From positions 21,544,273 through 21,608,272 of the forward strand of contig NC_079513.1 in the NCBI RefSeq assembly GCF_000801105.2: 64,000 nucleotides of DNA. Reading direction: 5' to 3'. Position numbers and translations under genes: made by a program. A model generated the notes under the pieces. That model made no database searches, had not been told where the DNA came from, and saw nothing but the letters and a program-made list of their open reading frames with translations. Source of the stretch: Raphanus sativus. Its lineage: Eukaryota; Streptophyta; Magnoliopsida; Brassicales; Brassicaceae. Positions 31,661 to 42,791 of this stretch are shown here, one piece after another (the stretch's first letter is position 1; each line of letters begins with the position of its first letter).

Positions 31661-32676
31661 GTGGACCACATACTCTCTCTCTCTCTCTCTCGGATTCTTT
31701 TCTCTGCAACGACTCTGGAAATTTTCTCTCCCATTCTCTTCAAACTTTCTCTCCTCCAAACATCGAAAATGCAGCAGTTTCCTCCAAACTTTCTCTCCTC
31801 CTTTGTTTCTCTACTGTGTAGTAGACTAGCAGTAGGTGAGACTTTCAGATTCATTTTCATATACTCTTTACTCTTCGCTTTCTAATTTTTCCGAAGCTCA
31901 ATATTTTAATTAATTTAGTTGTCGTTCTTCTCACATTCTCCCACTAACAATGTTCCTTTTTACAGAGGCGTGTACAAGAGCTTGAGGCATTCACAAGTTT
32001 CGAGATCATTTGGTTTGATCGTCTGGATCTCAGCTTGGTGTGGTGATTAGCTATTTCACCATTCTTCCGCTTTAGGTACCATAGAAAGACGTCTCAGATT
32101 GTCAACAGTGGTGGCGGATCAAGCAGAAGAAGTGCTCTACTCTTCCGACCAGAGAGAACGGTCCCAACTCTTGCAACATTTATGTCTGATTCACCTGTCA
32201 GATCCTCGAGCAATGGCAGGCTTTGATGGTTTTTTTTACCAAGATGACCATGTTTGGTCTCTGCTTCTGAGTTTTCTTTGTTTAATGTTTGGTAACTAAT
32301 GAGGATTATTAGATTTTCTCTTGTAAGAAGGTGTTTTAGAGTGTTTGTTTGCTTTTTTTATTTTTATTTTTTTAAATTAAATGTTGACGGATACATATTT
32401 CAGATCTTTGATGATTCGTGTATGACATTTAAAATTTCAAATCCAAAGAAAAAAAAATCTAAGAGACATGAAAAATCGTTGAGTAATTAACGTTTGAGAA
32501 CCATTTGGATGCAGCGTATGAAACTAGCTGAGATAATCATCCAAGATTCTTGGTTCAAGTTAGGTTATATACAAGACAAGTTGATTCACTAGATTGTCTG
32601 AAATGTTAATAGCTTTGGGTTGTTATGTACTACTCTCAAAGCTATATATAACTTACCTGAATTTGATCTTGCATGA
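31661..32676 (+). other. leader-like CT-rich DNA of unknown origin
   Basis: It opens with a (CT)n microsatellite at about 31671-31691 and a duplicated TCCAAACTTTCTCTCCTCC. An AG acceptor-like site near 31965 precedes a coding-like patch (RRVQELEAFTSFEI). Another patch at 32100-32220 reads GGGSSRRSALLFRPERTVPT, then MSDSPVRSSSNG. Neither patch is recognised. They may be exon relics of one or more lost genes upstream of the CIPK relic. Confidence 0.35.
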
Positions 32677-33377
32677 AAATGTTGCTGAGATAAATGCAGC
32701 AACCGCCTCTTCAATTTTCATAAACGCCTTTCAGATAATAGCAATGTCTAGTGATCTAGATTTGTCAGGTCTCTTAGAAGAACAAGTAAAAGACATTAAA
32801 ATTTGGCTAAACCTCTATACTCATCTATCAAAAAGATACTAATCCTTGAAATTTTATCTTGATGTTAATCTCTCAGGATGATAAGATTTATAAAACCAAA
32901 ATTGGGTCCACGAACACAGCCAAAGAAACAATCAAGAAAATTGAAGCTGCAGTAACTTATGTTAGTTTATCAGTCGAAAGAATAAAGCATTTCAAGGTAT
33001 AGTAACTAAAGATTCTTGTATTAGATCATCAAGTCTAATCAAAGATCTCATATATGCATCTTTTTGTTCTTGTTTGTATACCAGGTTAAGATTCAGCCAA
33101 AAGAGATAAGATCAAGATCTTCTTTCTTTTGACTTATTATCAGCAGAGGTGATTGAGGTGACTCCAACCAATTGTGTAATAGAAATATCAAAATCCGCAG
33201 GCGAGTTAAGACTATACATGGAGGTAAAAACTGAACAAAAGTTACTAAACTCATTCAAGAAAAAAGAAGATATAACACTTGATAGAGTCATCTGATTGTT
33301 TGAGATGTCTTTTTTTTTTTGCCACGTTACAGTTTTGCCAGAGTTTATCCAGCTTACTTACGGCTGAAGTAAACTAA
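32677..33377 (+). pseudogene. CBL-interacting protein kinase (CIPK/SnRK3) C-terminal relic
   Basis: The regulatory half of a CIPK is readable over four exons: about 32705-32790 with the NAF/FISL calcineurin-B-like-binding motif (INAFQIIAMSSDLDLSGL), 32877-32996 (GSTNTAKETIKKIEAAVTYV, then SLSVERIKHFKV), 33085-33223 (KIQPKEIRSRSS, then LLSAEVIEVTPTNCVIEISK) and 33333-33377 (FCQSLSSLLTAEV). Exon edges keep AG and GT. The kinase catalytic domain is missing. An insertion at about 33120 shifts the frame and creates a stop in exon 3, and exon 1 ends in non-homologous sequence. CIPKs relay calcium signals from CBL proteins; this copy cannot. Confidence 0.85.
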
Positions 33378-33683
33378 GGGCCATAGATTCTCAAGTTAAA
33401 TCTCGTGAAAGTTGATGAATATAGGAAGAAAATAAAGCTTATATTGCAGATTGAAGTTGCAGTGACATGAAGAGAAACGGATACAAAGAGTATTTCATGT
33501 AGTGTTGTGATCTCTCTCATAGGGTGTAAAATAATAGATCGATCAAAAATAAAAATGAAGCAGGCAAACATTTTTTTTCAAAATAACAAAAATTTATTGA
33601 TCACGAATACAATTTGTAGTTCTGAATCCTCCACTCAAACTTAGACATATAGATTCTGATCAATTAGAACTTTCCTTCGTGCG

Positions 33684-34024
33684 CACACGACGTTTACTCT
33701 ATTTTCTCTGTTTTGGCTGCTTACCAAACTCTTCAGACAAGTTCTTCTCACGAACCTCTCAGTATTGTCTGATCACGAGCATTTGTCATTGGGTCTTTGT
33801 TTCCTTTCCTTTGCACGTGAAACCTTAAGATGGGCCTGAAAACTGAGAGCATAAGTTTCTTACAGAGTCTAACACTCTTTTCAAAACCAAAACTACACGA
33901 GGTTTGCTCTGTTTTCTCTGTTTTCTCTGTTTTGGCTGCTTACCAAACTCTTCAGACAAGTTCTTCTTACGCACCTTTCAGTTCTGTGTGACCACGAGCA
34001 TTTGTTATTGGATCTTTGTTTCTT
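33684..34024 (+). repeat. imperfect tandem duplication, about 210-bp period
   Basis: Positions about 33684-33812 recur at about 33894-34024 (GTTTTGGCTGCTTACCAAAC, TTCAGACAAGTTCTTCT, GACCACGAGCATTTG). A later word, CCTCGAGCAATGGC at about 34033, also occurs at 32205, linking this segment with the unrecognised patch upstream. Confidence 0.65.
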
Positions 34025-34353
34025 TGTCAGATCCCTCGAGCAATGGCCGGCCACAAATCTTCAACAAGGTCTAATGGAATACGTTGCGCAAAACATGTTT
34101 GATCCTCTGTTTCCATTTTCCACATTGTTTCTATGAATGAATTACATGTAAGGACAACTCTGTTTTAATTACGGTTTAGCTTGGTTAAATTTTCCTTTAG
34201 CTTAATCAAGTATATATGAAAGTGTCTGTACGTAACTGACACTTTGAGCTGAATAACAAACTTTTACACTTTACATTCATCATCTTCTCGATCTTGATCT
34301 CACCATCATCGCCTTCATGGATTGATCGTAAGCTGATGATTTAGTGTTGATAG

Positions 34354-34707
34354 GTTGTGGACTCACGATTAGATGGGAGATTTGATTTACAAGAGGTGAT
34401 TGAAGTTGCAGCTTTTGCTTATAGATGCATCTCTCGTGCACCCAGGAAACGTCCCAACATGAGGGATGTTGTGCAGGTTTTAACTTTTAACACGAGTCAT
34501 TCAAGAAAGCGTCAGAAGAAGATCTCTGCCTCGCCTTCTCCACTTCCTCCGAGGGTGGAGTCCAGTGGTGAGCAGACTGGAATTAGTTCAGTTTTGTTGG
34601 AAAATCATAGGAGAGATAACTCCACTTGGAGAACCGAAATGTGTTTTAAGATTATAACTATGATAATATTTATTTATTTATTTATTTTTGGGTGGGTTTT
34701 AGGATGA
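34354..34707 (+). pseudogene. CRLK-type receptor-like kinase C-terminal fragment
   Basis: After an AG acceptor at 34353 the frame reads VVDSRLDGRFDLQEVIEVAA, then AYRCISRAPRKRPNMRDVVQ, then KRQKK, SPLPPRV and HRRDNS. This is kinase subdomain XI and the C-terminal tail of calcium/calmodulin-regulated receptor-like kinases (CRLK1, recalled as At5g54590). The rest of the kinase, the membrane segment and the calmodulin site are absent, and the natural C-terminus is replaced by a hydrophobic run. It is a last-exon relic of 116 codons. Confidence 0.8.
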
Positions 34708-34825
34708 GTTGTAGATTTTGTTACGAGGATATACACTGATGTTAGTGTAACTGGAATTTATAGAATAGGAGATAAATATTTTCCTCAATTTTCTTTTTGT
34801 CAACTTTTCCTCAGTTAAAAGTATA

Positions 34826-35100
34826 CTAGGATAAGACTCGCGTCTTGCGCATGATGAAATTATTATTTTTATTATGTTTTGAAGAATGAAATAATAGTTC
34901 TGTTATATTTGGATTATGGGTGTTCAATCCGAATATCGGGTTGGTTTCGGTTCAGTTTGGTTTTTTCGGTATATCGGTTTGTAAAGTATAACTAATATTC
35001 TAAATCTCTATTTACTTCGGTTCGATTTGGTTTATATACCGTCAGTTTGCATTTTATTTGGTTTTATACCAAAAAACAAAATTATTTAGTTTGAGATCAT
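34826..35100 (-). mobile_element. Helitron 3' terminus (minus orientation), weak hairpin
   Basis: On the minus strand a weak GCG/CGC hairpin precedes GAGTCTTATCCTAG and host T. CGGTTTGG-type words at 34935-35060 are the usual subterminal companion. The element extends right into 35.1-37.2 kb; its 5' end was not placed. Confidence 0.5.
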
Positions 35101-35863
35101 ATTATATATAATTTAAATAAAAGAATAAAAAACAAAAAAGCTTCTATCATCTAATAAAATAATCAAATCTAAAATTAATATCAAAGTTCTAAATTTTTAA
35201 AATAAAAATAAAAAACAGAAGCATGAAAGATTTTTTTTATTATTCTTCCATAGTTAGTGTTCATCAAATTAATATGTCTTCAATTGAACACAACTCTATT
35301 TGTTTAAAGATTAAAAAGTTGTAAATAATTTCAACTAATTGTTATCCATCAAATTTATAATATTTACTTAGTTACTGCTAAAATAAAGCAAAAAAATCAA
35401 AAAAAAAACTAAGAAAATAAGAAGTCTCAGTTATAGTAAATTGTTACTTAATTACAATTCAAGTGATTCAAGTGATTTAATATATATGAAATATGCTAGA
35501 CTTAACATTTGTAATTGTAAGTGTGGACCGAAATCTATTTAGAATTTATGATGAGTCTGATCGATTTTGGTTTAATTTTTTTACACCCCGTTTATATCAA
35601 TAAGTCGATTTTATTCCAAAAACAGGTTCTATAATTTTTTTAATATTTAACTTTCACATCATTGAGAACCATTTTAATGATTTTAGAACCAGCATCTTAT
35701 TATTTTCAAAATCGAATTACTTTGACTTTAGTATTCCACATAGTTTTGAAAGACTTCAACTAGACGACTAAATTGATGCAGTCAATCTTGTTGTTTTAAA
35801 TCGTTAGTATTTATATATAGATATATATATATATATATATTATATTAAAATATTATTAAATAA

Positions 35864-37190
35864 AAATTCGTATTAATACAATTTTATGATCATTTGTATC
35901 TTATTATAACAAAACTAATTAAGCTATTGATCACAAAATTTTCAAAGTGGGATCTTCAAATTTCTAATAATTTATAGACGTTTTCAAAAATTCAAAATAT
36001 AACATATAAGAAAAAATCTAAATGTTTTTATTATATAGTTAATGTGATTGTTTAATATCTTTAATAATATAAAATAAATAAAAAGGAACTAAGATACAAA
36101 AATTGTTATCAAATATTTGTTATTCATAATCATTAATTTTCATATATATGTTAATAATATTAGGTAATTTCGTAACTTTTATTTAAGGAAAGTTATTTAA
36201 TTTTTAAATATTTATTTTATAAAAGTTCATATTAATACAATTTTATGATCATTTATATCTTATTATAACAAAACAAATTAAGCTATTGGTCACAAAATTT
36301 TCAAAGTGGGATCTTCAAATTTCTAATAATTTATAGACGTTTTCAAAAATTCAAAATATAATATATAAGAAAAAAATCTAAATATTTTATTATATAGTTA
36401 ATGTGATTGTTTAATATATTTACTAATATAAAATAAATAAAAAAGGAACTAAGACACAAATTTTTTATCAAATTTTTATTATTCATAATAATTAATTTTC
36501 AGATATACGTTAATCATATTAGTTAATTTCGTAATTTTTATTTAAGCAAAATGCGAGATTGTTTTTTTTGATATTATTTCATCAATTCGATAGTTAGTTT
36601 AATAAAAAGTGTGATATAAGTTAAGATGGACCAACATATTTTTCTAAAAATAGTATATTTTATATATTTATTTATTAAATAAAACTTCATAATCATATGG
36701 TTCTATGATCAGCGCTTATATAATAAGTTTATAATTTATAAATGTTCCATTGAAAGTATTAATTTCGAAATATTTATGTAATATTATATGGTGTATATTT
36801 TAATATATATATATATATATATATTTGTTTTATTATTAAATGATATTTTTTACTCATATGATTTTCAATCATGTGTATCTTTTTATAACAAAAATGTTAA
36901 ACCATTGTTCATTAATTTTACCATAATAATTTTAATATTTTTAATCATTCACTGTAGATTTTTAAATTCAATATATAACATATACGAAAAATCCAAGTTT
37001 AAATTTTATAGCTAATTTGATTGTTTAATTTATTTTAATAATATAAAATTAAACAAAAAATGATGGAAGATATATAATTTGTTATCAAATCTTTATTATT
37101 AGAATCACTAATTGTCATATATATATACATATGTAAGTCATTTATGGTAATTCCGTAGGTTTTATTTAAGGAAAGAAAATAAATAAATCA
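35864..37190 (+). repeat. three tandem copies of an AT-rich unit of about 365 bp
   Basis: Copy 1 at 35864-36225 and copy 2 at 36226-36590 are close matches (AATACAATTTTATGATCATT, CAAAGTGGGATCTTCAAATT, TTATAGACGTTTTCAAAAAT). A third, more diverged copy lies at about 36830-37190. It is probably the internal repeat of a Helitron-like element. Not coding. Confidence 0.7.
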
Positions 37191-37218
37191 AATTAGACCA
37201 TTCACTTTTTAATTTCAA

Positions 37219-37924
37219 CTAGATCTTGACCCGCCCGACCGGGCGGGTATTTATTTTATGTTTTTAGTTTTTCTTTTAATATTAAATAATGCATCTGTAA
37301 TATTTAAATTTAAATATAAATTTAGTTTAAAAAATATAATGTATCTGTAATATTTAAATATAAATATAAAAAGTTAAGAATTGTATATAATAGTTTAGGG
37401 AAATATAATACGGTGGTTACAAATATTATAAGGAAAAGAAAATAAAGTTCGAAAGTAAATTGTTCGAGTACTATGAAGAATGCTGTTAGTTTTTATTTTT
37501 CTATGAGTTTAATTACTTATAGAGTTTATTTAACTCGATGTTCGTACAGGTCAAATAAGCTAAGGATGGGATTCATATTATAAGCAACTTATTCCATATC
37601 GTACGTGAATCAGTTTGGTAACGTAATTGTTTGCAATTGTAATTTATTTAGGAAACTAATAAATACACGAAAAAGACAAACATAACTAAATAACAGGTTT
37701 GTTTAATTTAGTGATATTCTCAGTGGCATTGAATTGTAAATATTTTGCAAGTTTAAGAGTATTTTCATATGTGTACTTCTGTTTTAATAATATAGATGTA
37801 ATCATGACACGTATGATTAATTAACATCTTAATTGAGTGACACATAAGATAGGGGTTTGTTTTAATTGCTAACAATTTGATGATCTAATTTTTGAAATGT
37901 TCCTCATTTAATATATATAGGAGA
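37219..37924 (-). mobile_element. complete non-autonomous Helitron
   Basis: On the minus strand the 5' end is TCTCCTATATATATTAAATG after host A at 37925. The 3' end is a strong hairpin, CCCGCCCGGTCGGGCGGG, followed by TCAAGATCTAG and host T. The length is 706 bp. No genes. Confidence 0.75.
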
Positions 37925-37949
37925 TAAGAAATTGACTCGTGTTATGAAC

Positions 37950-38135
37950 TAATTATGTGGATGCCCATTAGGTCCATAAACCCATTTTCTAGACGGTTCT
38001 AAAACCCTAGGCTCGCTTTGTATATACCATTATCTATGAAATAATAAGTACAACCGATTCTTTTTTTCACAACACGTTATCAGCACGAAACCCTAGCCGC
38101 TGAGTGAAAAAAAAGTCAAGACTCATAAACCCTAG
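37950..38135 (+). mobile_element. possible Copia-like LTR end
   Basis: The motif CACAACACGTTATCAGCACG at about 38069-38088, preceded by ATACCATTATCTATGAAATAA, resembles the LTR/leader junction of some plant Copia-like elements. No second LTR, gag or pol is present, so this is at best a fragment. Confidence 0.35.
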
Positions 38136-38190
38136 CGGCTGAGAGAGATCTCCAATGCCGCTACACTTTTATTTTTTTCGACTTATTCTT

Positions 38191-38817
38191 GGGTTCACCC
38201 CCTAGGGTGAACCTCTAGGTTCACCAACCAATAGAATTGTGTCATTTAAGATTCAGTATCTTTTAAAAAAGGAAACAAAATATTATCGAATTATATTATA
38301 CTTTCAAAATAAAAATTATACCAATCACAAAAACAAAATTTTTTAATCTAGAAAAAAATATTTTCAAAAAGTATTTTTAACGCTCCCAACAAACATTAAA
38401 TCTTACACTTTTGGATAAATCTTAAATTTTAAGATTTATCCAAAAATTTTGGATTTACCCAAGGGTTTAGGGTTTACCCAAGGGTTTAGGGTTTAGGATT
38501 AGGATTTAGGGTATAGTTTTTTGTTGATTGTGTTATAAATAGTTTTTTTAAATCAAAGTTTTATAATTATCCAAAGGTTTACTAAAGGATTTAGGGTTTA
38601 ACATTTAGAGATTAGTGTTTTTTTGTGGTATAATTTTTTTTTTTGAAAAAATACTTATTTTTTGCATTTAGTATTGTTTTATTTATTTTTAAATTATTTT
38701 TTATTTTTAAAACGTAATATAATTTGGCAATATTTTGTTTCCTTTTTCAAAAAATGTCAAATTTGAAATAACTAAATCCTATTGGTTGGTGAATCTATAG
38801 ATTCACCCTAGGGATTC
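38191..38817. mobile_element. TIR element (MITE-like)
   Basis: Inverted ends of about 45 bp are visible: CCTAGGGTGAACCTCTAGG, then TTCACCAACCAATAG at left, and the reverse complement CCTAGGGTGAATCTATAG, then ATTCACCAACCAATAG at right. Each end is itself internally palindromic. The interior of about 540 bp is AT-rich, with telomere-like TTTAGGG runs at 38459-38515. No coding sequence; superfamily unclear. Confidence 0.65.
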
Positions 38818-39654
38818 GGTCACTCTAAAAACCGTGTATTAAGTTGGAAATAATAATTAAAATTGTGTATTGACATGGAATTTTCCCTTTTGTTTTGCAG
38901 AATTTCCTTATAATCATTAACAACCAACCAAGTTTGAATCATTAATGGTAACAGATCTCTTGTGTCTTATAATTTTTTTATTATTATTTTAGTTATAAAT
39001 AAATTTTTATAAAATGTTAGTTTTTAAATAGTTCTGAAATATAGGTTTCTCCGATTATAAATTAGTTGGGTAAAAAAGTTATCTAAATTTACCAATTTGG
39101 AAAATTTTGTAGACTAAATTTCCAACTAATGTTCTAAACTTTTATTAGGTTAAACTTTTTGATTTTAGTTATCTAATTTATCAAAGTGCATTTCATTTTT
39201 GTTTATTTTGGCATATTTTCAGGGTGAATGTAAGTATGTAACAAAAGAAGGAAAAAGGTAAGATATCTTTTTTAATGGTTTTATCTGGGAATCGGTACAA
39301 TTAAATTTTTTTTTCTTTCTTCAGTGGAATTGATGTACAGAGAGTACTTGTTATTTTGTGAATCAATTATACATAGGGATTCGCAGAAAGATTTTTTTTT
39401 TTCACACACCACAGAAAAATCAATCTCCAGAACTAATCATAAATTTTATAAAACCTATGGTATGGCACTGCCATGAATTAATATTTTCAACTTGACACAA
39501 ATGAAGACAATACCAGACTGCTTTAGAATCATACAATCCCGAGATCCATAACATGATAAAAGGTAAGACATAATTTGAATATTAAAATGATCGATCACAT
39601 TTCATAATATAAATAGTTTTCTACAATATTGGTCTCATGAACATATCAGCAGTT
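38818..39654. other. AT-rich intergenic
   Basis: Nothing recognised. Confidence 0.4.
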
Positions 39655-40000
<346 letters not shown>

Positions 40001-40238
40001 AAAATTAGATATTTATGTCTTCTAAGATGAGCAAACAGATGGTGTGCAATTTTGAATTTTCATGTTCCCCATCTCCATCCACAGACCTCATCATCATAAC
40101 CATGTTTCACAAGGCTGTGTTCAGTGCTGAAAGATAATTTTATAACTCATAAAACAGGAGTTTGTTACAAAGCTAATAAAACTGGTAAACACAAACAGTA
40201 CTTATAAAGTAGCAGCTCCTTGGAAGATAAAATCTCTT

Positions 40239-41198
40239 TCACATGTCAACAAAAGACTTGACATCCTTGAGCCACTGAAAACGCTCTCTACTGGCTTTGT
40301 TGACCAAATAACCAGCCACAACTTCAGTGATGGTTGGCTTGATCCCTCTGATCTCCAAAAACCTGTGGAAAGCCTTCTGCAAATTTTCATCCAAGTCACT
40401 GCCAAAAAAAACCCAAAAGACAGTCAAATAACATATCAAATCTGTCACATAACAAATCTCATAGACAAATATATATATATATAGAGAGAGAGAGAGAGCA
40501 GTAAAATCAAAAACATACTCAAATTCAGGGCCTTGGTAGGGATTTCTAGGTTCATGGGGTTGCAGGACAGATACAGCATTGATGATAATCTCATTGACAA
40601 AAGCTTTGACAGCAAACTCAATACAGATATCATCATCATCTTTCGAAACATTGATGATCATGGGAATTCCTTTGAGTAGTTCTTCATCATCTAACTGTGG
40701 AGGAGGGATTACCTGGACAAGAATGGTCTCATCCTCAAACTCCCTAGTCAGGTATATATCTCTCTCCCCAAGGCTATCAAGGATTTGGAAATGAAACCAC
40801 TCTGGCAACTGTTACATTGACAAATTCAAAAATTCATATCCATAATCAAAACACACATATGAGAGCGAGCGAGAGAGATATACAACGAATATACAACTTA
40901 CCTTGTCTAGGTCATCGTCATGAGGATCTTCGTTAACAAAGGTGCCTTCGATTTCAGATTCCAGAACGCTAACCAGATTTGCGTCGGCGGTGATAGCACT
41001 TAGCTTCCAACCCCTCGAGAATGACATCAGCGATGATGATGATGATGAGCGGCTGAACTGATGGCTACCACCACCACCAAGTGTCACTCTCTGGGCACCA
41101 GTTTGGAGACTCACCGGAGATCTAACCGCACGGAAGGGACGAGCGGCAACTGTAGACGACGAAGCTCCACAAAGTAACGACATTGCCTGAGTATTCAT
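40239..41198 (-). CDS. MAM33/p32-family mitochondrial acidic protein
   Basis: Three exons on the minus strand, 41198-40902, 40808-40519 and 40398-40239, encode 248 aa. Donors GTAAGT and GTATGT and acceptors ACAG and GCAG fit, and the phases agree. I chose the ATG at 41198 (MNTQAMSLLCG) because the open frame further upstream has only a TTG. Residues 1-70 are Ser/Arg-rich, a mitochondrial presequence. The mature part carries the family's blocks: SVLESEIEGTF, FHFQILDSLGERDIYLTREF, DDDICIEFAVKAF, LDENLQKAFHRFLEIRGIKP. p32/MAM33 proteins form acidic doughnut trimers in the mitochondrial matrix and support oxidative phosphorylation and ribosome or nuclear-protein handling. The length is typical. 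Intron 2 is 120 bp, a multiple of three, and free of stops, so its retention would add 40 residues. Confidence 0.9.
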
Positions 41199-41345
41199 TC
41201 TTCTTAGGGTTTGTGCCAACAAATCAGGGCTGCGCTAGAGGAAGATCCAAGCAAAGGGGTTTTAACTCTCAGGGAGTTTTAAGAGTGGTGTAAGGATTTT
41301 ATAATGACTGGCCCAACTATTTAATGGGCCGCTTTAAGCCCACTT
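41199..41345 (-). promoter_or_regulatory. telo-box and site II promoter of the MAM33 gene
   Basis: On the minus strand AAACCCTAA (telo-box) lies directly before the ATG, and site II elements appear as TGGGCTTAAAG, GGCCCAT and TTGGGCC at about 41315-41342. This pair of motifs is typical of plant ribosomal and mitochondrial protein genes and supports the assignment. Confidence 0.65.
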
Positions 41346-42791
41346 TTTGTTAATCGAGCTGATTTGTGGAACCATGTTCTAGTCCAGTTATACTATAATC
41401 TACCATTGTTTAAGTACTTGTATTGATTGTTATCAATCATATTCGCTAGCTTTGTACAAATTGCACGCGTTTTGTAGAATACTCTGTAAAAATCGTATCA
41501 ACAGCACATGTATACGGATCATTCTAAGCTGACTTTTGAGGAAGCTAAAAACGTGTGTGTCTGTGTGTGAAGTTGAGACCTGATTTTTTTCTAATTTTCC
41601 AATTTTTATTTAATTTTATGAGTTTTTATTCAATTTTATGATTTTTGTTTAATTAGTAAAATAATCAAAAATTAAATAAAAATCAGAAAACTAAAAAAAT
41701 CGTAAAATTGAATAAAAACTCATAAATTAAATAAAAATAAGAAAATTAGTTAATATTTAGAAAATTAAAATTAAAAAATAAATGAGATCAAATTAAAAAG
41801 CAGAAAAATAAAAAAAAATTCATAAATTTCAAAAAACAAATGAAAATTCAAAAGTTTGAAAAAGTTTTATTTGTCATTTTCAACGATGATGTTGGAAACT
41901 ATCATTGGAGATATGACAATTATCGTCATTGTTTATGGTTATGTGAGAAAACATCATCGTCACTAGTGAATTTGAATTTTCTATTTTCTATTTTTTTTAA
42001 AAATTGTGCACTTTTTATTTAGTTCTTCTCTATTTTAATTTAATCTTATTTATTATTAATTTTTAGTTATTTTTATTTTATTAATATTTTAGAAAATTAT
42101 TTAATTTTAAAAATATTTATTTAATTTTTTGTAAATTTTATTAAAAGTTTAGATTTTTATTTATTTTTGAAATTTTTATTTATTTATTTTGTTTATTTTA
42201 TTAATTAAATAATTATTTTTGAAAAATTACTTGCTTAACCGGTCAACTTTTTGCTTTAGAGTTTTTTTATGAGACAAATGTCACTTTAAAGATTAAAAGT
42301 ATTAGTGAAAAAATTTCAAGGTTTAAAATGCTAGTAAGTGATACTTTGAGGGTTTTTATGCGATTTTTCCAATAGTTTTATGTAATTTTTTTTTGTAACA
42401 CACACTAGATGTAATCAATATTAAGATAATATACTTTTAAGCACTGACATGATGGTAACGCTATAAATGTTTTTTGAATATAATTTTTTCTCAAAGAAAA
42501 AACATAACTCTATAAAATGTATTTAACTTTTTTTTGAAAGCTAAAATGTATTTAACTTGCGGCTTATAATTTGTTTAATTTCAATGTATTTTAAAATTCA
42601 ACTCTTTTTTGTTATGGAAATTTGTTAATTGTTCTTATAAAAGTGATGGAGAAAGCATATCGCAAAATGAGTTGATAAATTTTATCAAAACCAAAAGTAC
42701 AAAGATAACTGATGTGTTGCATGGTTTAAGTATATTATTGCATTATTTGAAACAACTGCTACGTACTTCTTCTCAAGTTAAAGTAATTCAT
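41346..42791. other. AT-rich intergenic with a palindromic repeat
   Basis: No gene. A long imperfect inverted repeat occupies 41590-41756, with arms containing TTTTATTTAATTTTATGAG and CATAAATTAAATAAAAAT. The rest is A- or T-rich with TTTATTTA-type monotony, probably a decayed MITE or MULE. Confidence 0.45.

Noticed and set aside
38459..38515. Interstitial telomere
   Set aside because: Only a few degenerate TTTAGGG words inside a TIR element; no true array.
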